This document shows positions 8,649 through 16,040 of a stretch of 64,000 nucleotides of DNA, piece by piece. Within the stretch, counting starts at the first letter, position 1, and the number at the start of each line of letters is the position of its first letter. The DNA is from Magnetospirillum sp. UT-4 (GTDB taxonomy: Bacteria > Pseudomonadota > Alphaproteobacteria > Rhodospirillales > Magnetospirillaceae): contig NZ_CACVCG010000030.1 in the NCBI RefSeq assembly GCF_902729435.1, positions 1 through 64,000 on the forward strand, read 5' to 3'. The notes beneath the pieces were generated by a model. It saw nothing but the letters and a program-made list of their open reading frames with translations, was not told the origin of the DNA and did no database searches. A program made the translations under genes and the position numbers.

Positions 8649-9052
8649 AGTTCGTGTTCGACGAACACCTTCCGCCGCGCCTGGCAAAGGCAATCGGCGT
8701 TCTGGCAGAGAACGAGCCCTACGAAATCGACCACCTCAGAAGCCTTTATCCAGCCGGTACCAAGGACCTCCAATGGATACCGGAGCTCGGACGGCAAGAG
8801 GGCTGCGTCTTCATTTCCGAGGACAGGCGCATTCGCACGCGGCCGGCCGAGAAGGAGGCATTGCGGGCTTCGGGCCTGGTAGGCTTCTTCTTGGCAAAGG
8901 GCTGGAACCAAGAGGGCCTGTGGGAGCGCGCCGCGCTGCTCATCCGGTGGTGGCCGCGGATCGTGGCCACCGCAAGCTCCGCGCGGCCCGGAGACCAATT
9001 CGAGGTCCCGCACCGGAGCACCCCGAGCGACTTGAAGGCCCCGCGCCGGTAG
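8645..9052 (+). CDS. PIN-like toxin, VapC45-type
   Basis: A 135-residue protein beginning MKFVFDEHLPPRLAKAI with an acidic residue cluster (D6, E7) and a second acidic site in CVFISEDRRI, the pattern of PIN-like nucleases of the VapC45/DUF5615 group. The probable activity is RNA cleavage; that is family inference. The GTG start at 8645 overlaps the antitoxin stop (GTGA), so translation is coupled. The last ~20 residues (GDQFEVPHRSTPSDLKAPRR) look like an unstructured tail. This is the only clearly intact cargo function in the left half of the element. Confidence 0.75.
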   Translation: MKFVFDEHLPPRLAKAIGVLAENEPYEIDHLRSLYPAGTKDLQWIPELGRQEGCVFISEDRRIRTRPAEKEALRASGLVGFFLAKGWNQEGLWERAALLIRWWPRIVATASSARPGDQFEVPHRSTPSDLKAPRR

Positions 9053-9492
9053 GGTCCTGGCTTTATCCGGCGCCCTAGCTGCGCCTTTCCCTCGTCATTG
9101 ACACCAGGCCCCGATATCTGCACCCTGGCACTCGGAGCCTGATAACTCCAGACAGCATAGGCGGCGCCACCCCGATGGATGGCACCTCCACCACGGACCC
9201 CATGCACCCCGGCACATCATGCGCACGGTGGCGCATGTGTTCCGTGCCCGCTATGCCGGGAGGGCGGCGGATACAACACCCCGAGAGGGGGAAGAAGCCC
9301 GCGCGACCTATGCCGCGTTATCAGCCTCCCGGCGCCAGCGACGACCGCTGGCGGGCCCTGATAAGCCCAAGCATGGGAGCAACCCGCATGAACAACCAGA
9401 CCAACCACCGGCCGGCCGCAGAAGCCGCATCCGAAGCCGCCGAGTTAGTGGCAGGCTTCCCGGGTCACTTATCCCAGCCCAGGAGGCCAACC
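9053..9492. other. Non-coding stretch in the element
   Basis: No supported gene. It holds a small inverted repeat ATGCGC-acggtg-GCGCAT at about 9220-9237, similar in sequence to the GCGCA-rich repeats near both ends of the element. An AGGAGG at 9481-9486 serves the next short gene. Confidence 0.35.
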
Positions 9493-9762
9493 ATGCAGAT
9501 CGACCCGACCAATCTTATCGAGGAATGCCGGCAGCTCACCCGGCCTGGCGACGACACCCCCCATCTCTACATCGCCCCCACACCGGCGTCCCAACTCGCC
9601 CGCCTGGAGGCCACCGCCGCCCACACCAGCGACCCCGTCATCCCCCTTGCCTACAAGTGGTGGCAACTGGAGAAGATGATGGCCGATATCGGCGGCGACG
9701 TTTCCGATGAACTCAGCGGCGCCCAGGAGGCGGTTGAGCGCCGCCGCGTCCCGCTGCTGTAG
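9493..9762 (+). CDS. Small hypothetical protein
   Basis: An 89-residue protein beginning MQIDPTNLIEECRQL, with a strong AGGAGG six bases before the ATG. I do not recognise a family. Residues 1-75 look like a soluble acidic/helical protein. The last ~15 residues are encoded on the strand opposite the degraded virion-protein gene, so the present stop may have been acquired at a junction near 9720 and the protein may be a truncated or fused version. Confidence 0.5.
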   Translation: MQIDPTNLIEECRQLTRPGDDTPHLYIAPTPASQLARLEATAAHTSDPVIPLAYKWWQLEKMMADIGGDVSDELSGAQEAVERRRVPLL

Positions 9763-11177
9763 CGAAGCCAGGGCTACCCGCTGCGTGCTGGCGAAGGCGA
9801 AGGATTTGAACTGCCCCACCACCTTGCCCAGCTCCGTGCTCATCCACAGCGGCTTGTCCTGACCGGGCGTGGCGATGATCCTATCCACATCCTTGACCAG
9901 CGCCGCCCGGAAGGCATTGACCGCCTCGCGATCCCCCCATGCCTTGGTGTTCGCCCACCGCCGCCACGTCGCGCAGATCGGCGCGCATCCGCTTGTCCAA
10001 CACCTCCAGTTGCCTTTCGTCGGTCACGCCCACCCGGAGCCGGGCATAGTCCGAGGCGATCTTGTCGAGCTGGTCTTGCATGGGTGCGTTCGCGATCTTT
10101 CAGCAGGCCGGCCTGATAGGCGGCCTCGATATCTCGATAGGTCCGTTCGCCTCGGTGCAGCGAAATCTCGAAATCCGACAGCCACCGGGAGCGCCCCTCT
10201 TCCGCCGCCCGCTCACGTTCGCGGCGCTGGCGGTCCAACCCGCTCTCCCGGTCATGGAGGATGGCCGTCATGTGGCGCCCCAATTTCTCGCGGTCGGAGG
10301 GGTGCCAGTCGGGATGCGCATCAGGATGCGTCAGATCCTCGACGAACCGCATGGCCTTGTCCGGACTGACGGCCAGCTCGCGCTCGAACATGCCGAGAGC
10401 GGTTTGGTTGCGGCGGTCCTCATTGAAGGCCCGCGCCACTTTGTCCCGTTGCTCCGGCGTCAGGTCCGTCCGGGTTGCGACAACTCCGAGGAATTTCTTG
10501 GCCCACTCGCTTCCGCCTTCGTTGTCGCCGGCACGGTAGGCGCTGGCCGCCCGGGCGGCATATTCTTCGCTGCTCCTGATGAGGTCCGCATTGACCCCAT
10601 AAAGCACCCTCTCATTGGCCGCCCGTTGGATCGGGTGCAGATACCTCATTCCCTTTTGCCGCAGCTCCACCTCGACACCCATCTGGACTTCGGGCGGCAT
10701 GGTGCTGATGATGCCCTCGGAAGTGCCTTGCCACTTTGCCAGAAAGGCCCGCGGGTCGTCGGGATGCTCCGCCGCGTACTGCGCCGCCCGCTCCTCCATC
10801 GCCAGGTCCAACCGGGACACGTAGGCGGCCAGCATCGCCTTGTTGAAGGCGTGGGCGGTTAGCGTGTCATCCTCACGCAGCTTGAGCGACGGCAGCGGCC
10901 CATCCCTTTCTTCGGCCATCGACGCGGCAGCCAGCGCACCGGCATCGCGCCCCGCCTGAAGACCGCCGGCCGTAGCCTCTCGTTCGGCCGCTCGAGCGCG
11001 ATCCGCCAGGCTCTCGTCAATCACGCCCTGCCCGACACGCCGCAGCAGCTCCGCCAGCGGTGCGCCGGGGCCTTGCATGGCTCCAATTGCGGCCAGGTTC
11101 GGACCCGCATTCAGCGATTGGCGACGCTCTTGCCGCTCAAAGCGGGGAAACGTCGGCACCCCCCTCAGTCCACTCAT
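9720..11177 (-). pseudogene. Degraded podovirus-like internal virion protein gene
   Basis: Starting at an ATG at 11177 with GAGGAGG upstream, the product reads MSGLRGVPTFPRFERQERR and continues as an alanine/arginine-rich helical virion-type protein to about 10085. The frame then shifts (segment with DQLDKIASDYARLRVGVTDERQLEVL) and shifts again near 9940, after which it reads VDRIIATPGQDKPLWM and GKVVGQFKSFAFASTQRVALASL. This last motif resembles the C-terminus of T7 gp16-like internal virion proteins. The similarity stops near 9720, where the gene looks truncated. Two frameshifts plus truncation make it a pseudogene; the family call rests on memory of these motifs. Confidence 0.6.
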
Positions 11178-11187
11178 AACCCCTCCT

Positions 11188-11565
11188 CTAGTCGGATTGG
11201 CTGCGCTGATAAGCCAGCGCCCAGTAACGGCTTTGCACCGAAAGCGTGATGGAGAGCGCCCGCTGCAATGCTGCGCTGAGTTCGTCGGCGGAAAGACCGG
11301 CCTCCACCAGTTCAAGCAGTTCGTGAGCGCTGGCATTGCCCCCGCGTTCTGACCGGTAGAGCCACGCCCAAGCCTCAATCCGGTCAACGGCACAGCCACC
11401 GACGCCAAGGAAATACAACGCCCCCAGGATGGCTTGGGCTTTCGGCTCTCCATCAAGTGCCAGGGGCAGCGCCAATCGAAAGGCCGAGGCCCAATCGAGG
11501 CGAAGACATGCCTCGCCAACGAGGCGCTTCCGGCGCGCGACCAGGTTCACGACGGTTCCGCTCAT
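11188..11565 (-). CDS. Sel1-like repeat protein
   Basis: A 125-residue protein whose central part (DGEPKAQAILGALYFLGVGG, then VDRIEAWAWLYRSERGGN) matches a Sel1/TPR-like repeat pattern. The ATG at 11565 has GGAGGG at about 9 bp. It ends 10 bp before the virion-protein start, so the two were probably in one phage operon. Function is unknown; Sel1 proteins are usually adaptor-type binders. Confidence 0.6.
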   Translation of the reverse strand: MSGTVVNLVARRKRLVGEACLRLDWASAFRLALPLALDGEPKAQAILGALYFLGVGGCAVDRIEAWAWLYRSERGGNASAHELLELVEAGLSADELSAALQRALSITLSVQSRYWALAYQRSQSD

Positions 11566-11803
11566 TGGCCCGCGCCCTCCCCACTCGCGTCGGCTTTTCG
11601 CGCCCCACCACTCCCCGAACCCGGACCCTCGCCCGTGACGTTCCTGTGCAGTGCCCAATGGCTTCCAAAACGTTCGGAAGATTTTTGTACCCCCCGTCCT
11701 GGGCAACGAGTTGTGAATTGGGGGGGGTGCCCGTGTCGGCCCGCGCGGGCGCGCGCGGCAGCGCCGAAGCCGGGCAGGATCAAGGGGGCCGAGGCGGAAG
11801 GGC

Positions 11804-12199
11804 GCGCCGCGCTGCGGCCGAAGGTCAGGCGGGCCTCGCGCACCATCTCCACCTGCACGCGCAGATCGGCGGGCAGGTCGGCGGCCGGCGCGGCGGCCGG
11901 ATAGCCGCCGGTGCGGCGGATGGTGGGCAGCACGTCGTGGGCCAGCCAGCGCTTGAACCGCTCGGCCGACGGCTTGCGGGAGGTGAAGACCAGGCGGTAG
12001 ACGCCGGGTTCGTTGACCGTCGCCATTTGCTGCGGCCCTCCAGGGGTCTGCACAGTACGCAGACCCTTTTCATCTTCGTCGAGCCGCCGGGTTTGCTCTG
12101 TGCCAATCTCCAAACACCGGCACACATCGGCCGCCACGAACCACGGCATGCCGGCGTTGTCGGGCACCACCCGCACCGCCTGGCCCTCGAAATCGAATG
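11804..12199 (-). pseudogene. Bro-N (antirepressor-like) pseudogene, copy 1
   Basis: The minus strand encodes FDFEGQAVRVVPDNAGMPWFVAADV.. through EPGVYRLVFTSRKPSAERFKRWLAHDVLPTIRRTGGYPA, a Bro-N domain closely similar to the copy at 17070-17810. Compared with that copy, 138 bp including the start codon and ribosome-binding site are missing (between 12200 and 12201), and similarity ends at 11804, after which the frame reads unrelated sequence. It therefore lacks both its start and its original C-terminus. Confidence 0.75.
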
Positions 12200-12268
12200 G
12201 GCGGGACTGCCGGGCGGGTCGGAGGTGGAGCCTTGCGGAAGCGACAGTGAGGGCCGAACCTGGTTCGG
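11804..12268 (-). repeat. Direct repeat, copy 1 (partner 17393-18001)
   Basis: About 465 bp similar to 17393-18001 in the same orientation, covering the Bro-N region and the sequence just upstream. The copies differ by a 138-bp gap (17796-17933 is missing here) and by a diverged patch around 12020-12100. Similarity stops abruptly at 12268, ten bases before the resolvase res-like region. Confidence 0.8.
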
Positions 12269-12277
12269 GGCTTGTGC

Positions 12278-12393
12278 GTCTCGTTTGGGTATACCCTAAC
12301 GATGCTCTGCCGCGAGACGCCATGCGCGTCTTATTTGGGTTGACTTCCGCTTTACGAGACGGTATCAATGAAGGGTCTAAACCCAAACGAGAC
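12278..12393 (+). promoter_or_regulatory. Candidate resolvase res site / operator
   Basis: The region upstream of the resolvase holds several dyads. At 12281-12302, TCGTTTGGG-TATA-CCCTAACGA is an 8-of-9 inverted repeat, a good subsite I with a TA crossover. A second dyad lies around 12320-12336 (AGACG...CGTCT). ACCCAAACGAGAC at 12381-12393 is the exact inverse of GTCTCGTTTGGGT at 12278-12290. The ~115-bp length with three subsite-like dyads directly before the gene fits Tn3-family resolvase sites. Confidence 0.6.
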
Positions 12394-12407
12394 AGTTGGA
12401 GGCCATC

Positions 12408-12977
12408 ATGACCCGCATCGGATATGCCCGCGTCAGCTCCGCCGACCAGGACACCACCATCCAGGCTGAAGCCCTTCGCGCCGCCGGGTGCGAGATCGTC
12501 CGCGAGGAGAAGGCCAGCGGCACCACCACCGAAGGCCGCACCGAACTCGCCACCATCCTGGACTTCCTTCGCCCGGGCGACGTGCTGATGGTAACGCGCA
12601 TCGACCGCCTGGCCCGCTCCATCGCGGACCTGCAATCCATCGTGAAGACCATCCGCGCCAAGGGCGCCGCTCTCGCCTGCACGGAGCAGCCCGTGGATAC
12701 CACCACCGCCGCCGGCAAGGCATTCCTGGACATGCTGGGGGTGTTCGCCGAGTTCGAGACGAACCTTCGCAAGGAACGCCAGGCCGAGGGCATCGCCAAG
12801 GCCAAGGCGATTGGGAAGTACAAGGGGCGCAAGCCCAGCATCGACGCAGTTGAGGTTCGCCGCCTCCATCGCCCGTTGGCCGAAGGTGGCGAGGGCCTGG
12901 GGGCAACCGCCATTGCCCAGCGCCTTGGGATCGGCCGGGCGTCCGTCTACCGCGTCCTGGAGGGTGGCGAGGGCTGA
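12408..12977 (+). CDS. Serine recombinase, resolvase/invertase family
   Basis: A 189-residue small serine recombinase. It has the N-terminal catalytic signature MTRIGYARVSS with nucleophile S10, RIDRLARS near residue 65, a long E helix (FAEFETNLRKERQAEGIAKAK) and a C-terminal helix-turn-helix (GLGATAIAQRLGIGRASVYRVL). All family landmarks are present, so it is probably active. The ATG at 12408 has TTGGAGG upstream. The res-like region in front suggests it resolves cointegrates or dimers and represses itself. It may be a remnant of a Tn3-type transposon, but no tnpA is present. Confidence 0.93.
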   Translation: MTRIGYARVSSADQDTTIQAEALRAAGCEIVREEKASGTTTEGRTELATILDFLRPGDVLMVTRIDRLARSIADLQSIVKTIRAKGAALACTEQPVDTTTAAGKAFLDMLGVFAEFETNLRKERQAEGIAKAKAIGKYKGRKPSIDAVEVRRLHRPLAEGGEGLGATAIAQRLGIGRASVYRVLEGGEG

Positions 12978-13330
12978 TGCGTAAACCGGGGCGCCTATCC
13001 ACCGCAATCCCACACATTCCACCGAATGCGAGCGGAAGGAACCTCGCCCCCCGGACCCATGGCGCATGGGGAAGACCGAACGCGCGGCGGCCCACCTTAC
13101 CGAGCAGCAATCAAGGCACCACCCGCACAGTCCCAGCCACATGGCGCGGTTCGTCTTGCCGACACGGGGAACCGGATCGTTCACCCCCCGGAACCATAGG
13201 ACGCCTTTCCCGCTGGCATTTCCCGCCAGGCGCTCCATTTGAGCTGCCGGCCACACGTCGCCCGCCTCGCACGGGTGTCCGAGGGTAAATTCCATTTGTT
13301 TATTTGCGCCAGCACCGCAGAGCATGTTGG
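12978..13330. other. Stretch without a supported gene
   Basis: Between the resolvase and the convergent hypothetical gene there are only low-quality open frames on both strands (arginine/proline- or tryptophan-rich translations). I see no terminator with a T-run and no clear repeat. Confidence 0.35.
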
Positions 13331-13885
13331 TTATTCACCACCATCCAGAAAGTCCGCCGAAAATCCGCGAGCGATGAACACCCAGCCCCCAGCATCACTG
13401 TCGTAACTTGGAGGATCAACAATAGTAAGGTCTTCATCGAGAAATAGTTCAGCCATTCTATTTCTGATTTTACTTTCGATTAACTGGCGATTGTGAATTA
13501 TGTCCTGGCCACCAGGCACCTTGACGCGGATCACCACGGAACAGCTCGCCTCCTTCCGCCGGCGCCGAACCGACCGCCGTTGTTCGCGGGCCTTTGCCTT
13601 GTCGTGAGAGTGTGCCTGCCTGTACGCCTCCACCATGCGGTCGATCCCGCCGAAGCGAAGGTCTCCAGCGATGGCCGCGCCATATTTCGGCGAAGCCCGA
13701 TCCCACAACGCATCAGGCGGGAGCTCGAACCGGCGGAGGGTGGCGATAACCGCATCCATCTCGTGCGGCTCCGCATCAAGGCCCAGGTGGTCGATGATGT
13801 CCTGGGCAACTTCCGCGTCAACCAAGCCGGACGGTTTGGCGGTTTGGTCGCGGTTTGGTTCGAAGTTTGGTTTTTCTTCTTTCAT
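13331..13885 (-). CDS. Hypothetical protein of the element
   Basis: A 184-residue protein starting MKEEKPNFEPNRDQ, with AAGGTG six bases before the ATG. It has a very basic central helix (KAKAREQRRSVRRRRKEA, about residues 96-113) flanked by a helical N-terminal part and a mixed C-terminal part with acidic residues. I do not recognise a family. The basic segment suggests nucleic-acid binding. Its 5' end and upstream region carry an array of GGTTTGG repeats, so it could be a replication- or control-type protein acting on them; that is speculation. It is slightly AT-richer than its neighbours near the start. Confidence 0.55.
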   Translation of the reverse strand: MKEEKPNFEPNRDQTAKPSGLVDAEVAQDIIDHLGLDAEPHEMDAVIATLRRFELPPDALWDRASPKYGAAIAGDLRFGGIDRMVEAYRQAHSHDKAKAREQRRSVRRRRKEASCSVVIRVKVPGGQDIIHNRQLIESKIRNRMAELFLDEDLTIVDPPSYDSDAGGWVFIARGFSADFLDGGE

Positions 13886-14114
13886 TTCAACACCTTATTG
13901 AAATACAAACCATCAAACCGCAAAACTAGGCACCCCTATACGCGCGCATACGCGGGTGCGCCCTCATGCCCGGGGGTGCGCGCACCCAGGAACGGGGAAC
14001 CCCTCTTAGGGCGTGATTTCGGAGGTTTGGCCGGTTTTCCGGTTTGGCCCACCCCCGGAAGCGCGGAGTTCCGCCATTTTCCGCCAAACCAGCACCCAAG
14101 CTGGGCACCAAACC
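13833..14114. repeat. Array of short GGTTTGG repeats (iteron- or operator-like)
   Basis: Exact GGTTTGG occurs at 13833, 13841, 13852, 14024 and 14041, and its complement CCAAACC at 14084 and 14108. The shorter core GTTTGG/CAAACC occurs at 13865, 13906 and 13914. Seven exact 7-mers plus three cores in 282 bp is far above chance in GC-rich DNA. The stretch 13886-14209 holds no convincing gene. Confidence 0.6.
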
Positions 14115-14209
14115 GGTCACGAAGAACCCGCCCGAATTTCTTTCCGAAGCCTTCGGGCCGGGGCGGGGGTTGTGTGCGGAGTGGATCGAGGCGGGGGAAT
14201 GGGAGGCGG

Positions 14210-14464
14210 TCATTCGACATCCCCTTGCGCCGACCGCCGAACGCTGATGACGCCATCCCCGCCCACCGCAATGAATGCGTCCAGATCGGCCTTGTAGTAG
14301 TAGACCTTGCCGCCGAGGCGCACGCGGCGCGGCCCCTTGCCGGCCGCCGCCATCTTCGTGAGGGTCTGGGGCTTCAGGCCGAGGTAAGCCGCCGCGTCCT
14401 TGCGCGACAGGCGACCGTCCGGGAGAACCCTTACCTTGACCTGGCGAATGCCTTCCGTGGTCAC
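14210..14464 (-). CDS. Small helix-turn-helix (HTH_17/excisionase-like) protein
   Basis: An 84-residue protein with the pattern LPDGRLSRKDAAAYLGLKPQTL (first half of a MerR/excisionase-type HTH) followed by GPRRVRLGGKVYYYKADLDAFI. I chose the GTG at 14464 because GGGAGG precedes it and because it overlaps the upstream stop as GTGA. It is a clear paralog of the protein at 14916-15152. Such proteins act as excisionases (AlpA/Xis-like) or transcription activators in integrative elements. Confidence 0.8.
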   Translation of the reverse strand: MTTEGIRQVKVRVLPDGRLSRKDAAAYLGLKPQTLTKMAAAGKGPRRVRLGGKVYYYKADLDAFIAVGGDGVISVRRSAQGDVE

Positions 14465-14919
14465 TTCCGCGCCCTCCCGTCGTGTTGCTGCCAACCCACG
14501 CGGCCGGCGCGCAACCTTTGCGCCAGGCTGCGAATGCGGGCCTCCGAATGGGGATTGCCATTGACGTGGTAGACTAGGCGCCCGGCTTGGCGGCGGGTCT
14601 CGACGCGATAGCCGAATGCCTGAAGCGTATCCGCCTCCGCCTGCAAGGCGCCGAAACCTGCCCGCACGGAGACGCCGCGCGCATTGACGAAAGCCTGAAT
14701 GGCGCCCAACTCATCGGCGCGCGACGCGGCGGACGGGATTGTCCATCGCGGATCGACCACGCTCACACTCAGGGATGGAGCAACGGCCCCGGCCGCGCAC
14801 CGGCCGCACGCCGTCCCACCGCCTTCACAGAAGGCCAGCCCAGCGCCAGGCGTGCGGCCTGCGGCCGGCTGGTCGTGAGGCGCTGAGGCGCTTCCGGGCA
14901 GAGCCGAGAGCAAGCTCAT
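14461..14919 (-). CDS. Hypothetical protein between two HTH paralogs
   Basis: A 152-residue protein. The N-terminal ~60 residues are low-complexity and alanine/glycine-rich; the C-terminal ~90 residues (ADELGAIQAFVNARG.. through VYHVNGNPHSEARIRSLAQRLR) look folded and basic. No family recognised. The start (ATG at 14919) overlaps the stop of the upstream HTH gene as ATGA, and its own stop overlaps the downstream HTH start as GTGA. This double coupling strongly supports that it is translated and works with the HTH proteins. Confidence 0.65.
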   Translation of the reverse strand: MSLLSALPGSASAPHDQPAAGRTPGAGLAFCEGGGTACGRCAAGAVAPSLSVSVVDPRWTIPSAASRADELGAIQAFVNARGVSVRAGFGALQAEADTLQAFGYRVETRRQAGRLVYHVNGNPHSEARIRSLAQRLRAGRVGWQQHDGRARK

Positions 14920-15152
14920 TGGCTGCGCTCACCATGGATGAAGGCGTCAAGCGCGGACAAATAGTAGAATACCCGCCCACCAACTCGCACGAAATCTGGA
15001 CCGCGCCCTCGGGCAGCCAAATTTGCCAGGGTCTGCGGTGCAATTCCGAGGTAGACGGCCGCGTTTTTCCGGTCCATCCGACCATCAGGGAGGACTGTGA
15101 CGGCTATCCACTTGAGGGTGGCTCTCTCGCCAAGTTGGCTTGCTTCCTGCAT
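14916..15152 (-). CDS. Small helix-turn-helix (HTH_17/excisionase-like) protein
   Basis: A 78-residue protein with VLPDGRMDRKNAAVYLGIAPQTL and GPDFVRVGGRVFYYLSALDAFI, the same pattern as the paralog at 14210-14464. The ATG at 15152 gives the expected length, though no strong ribosome-binding site is visible; the frame is open further upstream to 15281. It heads a three-gene coupled operon and is divergent from the ribbon-helix-helix-like gene at 15264, so it may control the shared intergenic region or excision of the element. Confidence 0.75.
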   Translation of the reverse strand: MQEASQLGERATLKWIAVTVLPDGRMDRKNAAVYLGIAPQTLANLAARGRGPDFVRVGGRVFYYLSALDAFIHGERSQ

Positions 15153-15206
15153 CGTAGGCACCCAAATTATCTGCACCCGCTTAGAAATACCGATCCCTAC
15201 CAGTGC

Positions 15207-15235
15207 TTGACAAGCATTTTCTAGGTCGGTATAGA
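15207..15235 (+). promoter_or_regulatory. Consensus sigma70 promoter with overlapping dyads
   Basis: TTGACA at 15207-15212, a 17-bp spacer and TATAGA at 15230-15235, ending 28 bp before the ATG at 15264. The -35 box lies within the dyad TGCTTG-A-CAAGCA (15205-15217). ATACCGA at 15187-15193 and TCGGTAT at 15226-15232 form a second inverted pair reaching the -10 box. Both are candidate operators. Confidence 0.75.
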
Positions 15236-15263
15236 AAAGTAAGAATTGGTTTGGAGTGAGACA

Positions 15264-16001
15264 ATGAGCGAGAGGGCACAAGGGAACGGGCGGGGGCGCC
15301 CCGCTCAGCCAGCCCAGGAGGGAGCGCGTAACTCCCTTGGCCTTCGGGTGACGGCCCGAACAAAGACCAGGCTGGAAGACGCGGCGCGCGGGTCCGGGCG
15401 GTCACAGAGCCAGGAAGCCGAAGCCCGGATTGAAGGATCGTTCTTCACCGAAGACGTTCTCACCTTCTTGTTCGGTTCCAACATACGTCTGGAGGAGGTT
15501 CTCATCCTCCGCCGCTACCTGGAGGCCATTAAGGAAGCCACCGTTCGGGCGGGTGACCGGGCTGACCGCTGGTGGGTCTACGCGGCGGCTGCGCCCTTCG
15601 CGCTGGATCGGGACCGCATTGCCAGTTCATGGCGTGACGGGAACCTAGATCGGGGCGCCTTCGACGTGGCCGCGATGGCCGAGCCAATCCGCGCCGAGAC
15701 AGAGAAGATCCTCCAACGGACAATTGCCTCCCTTGCCGACCGTGGCGCTCCCGGCCTGCCCACGGCCTACAGCACCATTGAGGAGGCTGACGCCGCCGGG
15801 AGACACCTCTACGACTTTAGGAAATCCTGCGAAATCCTGGGCAATCGGCGTCGATTTGAGGGCAACGCTGAGCTTCGGGAGAAATATGCCCCGATCTATC
15901 TGGCTGCCGCCGAGTGGTCGCAACACGAGAAGCAAGGGGACCTCAGTCCTTCTGAAAAGCAAATTTACGCGGCCATTTTGGAGCTGGCGGCGGCGGACTA
16001 A
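15264..16001 (+). CDS. Ribbon-helix-helix-like regulator with large C-terminal domain
   Basis: A 245-residue protein. Residues ~22-60 (NSLGLRVTARTKTRLEDAARGSGRSQSQEAEARIE) match an Arc/TraY-like ribbon-helix-helix DNA-binding motif. The remaining ~185 residues are helical and unrecognised. The ATG at 15264 follows TTGGAGTG and a strong promoter. It lies immediately before the integrase (39 bp), so it may regulate int and its own promoter. Confidence 0.65.
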   Translation: MSERAQGNGRGRPAQPAQEGARNSLGLRVTARTKTRLEDAARGSGRSQSQEAEARIEGSFFTEDVLTFLFGSNIRLEEVLILRRYLEAIKEATVRAGDRADRWWVYAAAAPFALDRDRIASSWRDGNLDRGAFDVAAMAEPIRAETEKILQRTIASLADRGAPGLPTAYSTIEEADAAGRHLYDFRKSCEILGNRRRFEGNAELREKYAPIYLAAAEWSQHEKQGDLSPSEKQIYAAILELAAAD

Positions 16002-16040
16002 CACGCCGGGTTCCCCCGGCACGAATTGCGAGCCAAGACT

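Noticed and set aside
12977-13288. 103-codon plus-strand frame just after the resolvase
   Set aside because: Arg/Pro-rich translation with no binding site or family pattern; it fits chance in GC-rich DNA.
11562-13325. 587-codon minus-strand frame spanning the resolvase region
   Set aside because: It fuses antisense resolvase sequence to the Bro-N pseudogene; only the Bro-N part is real.
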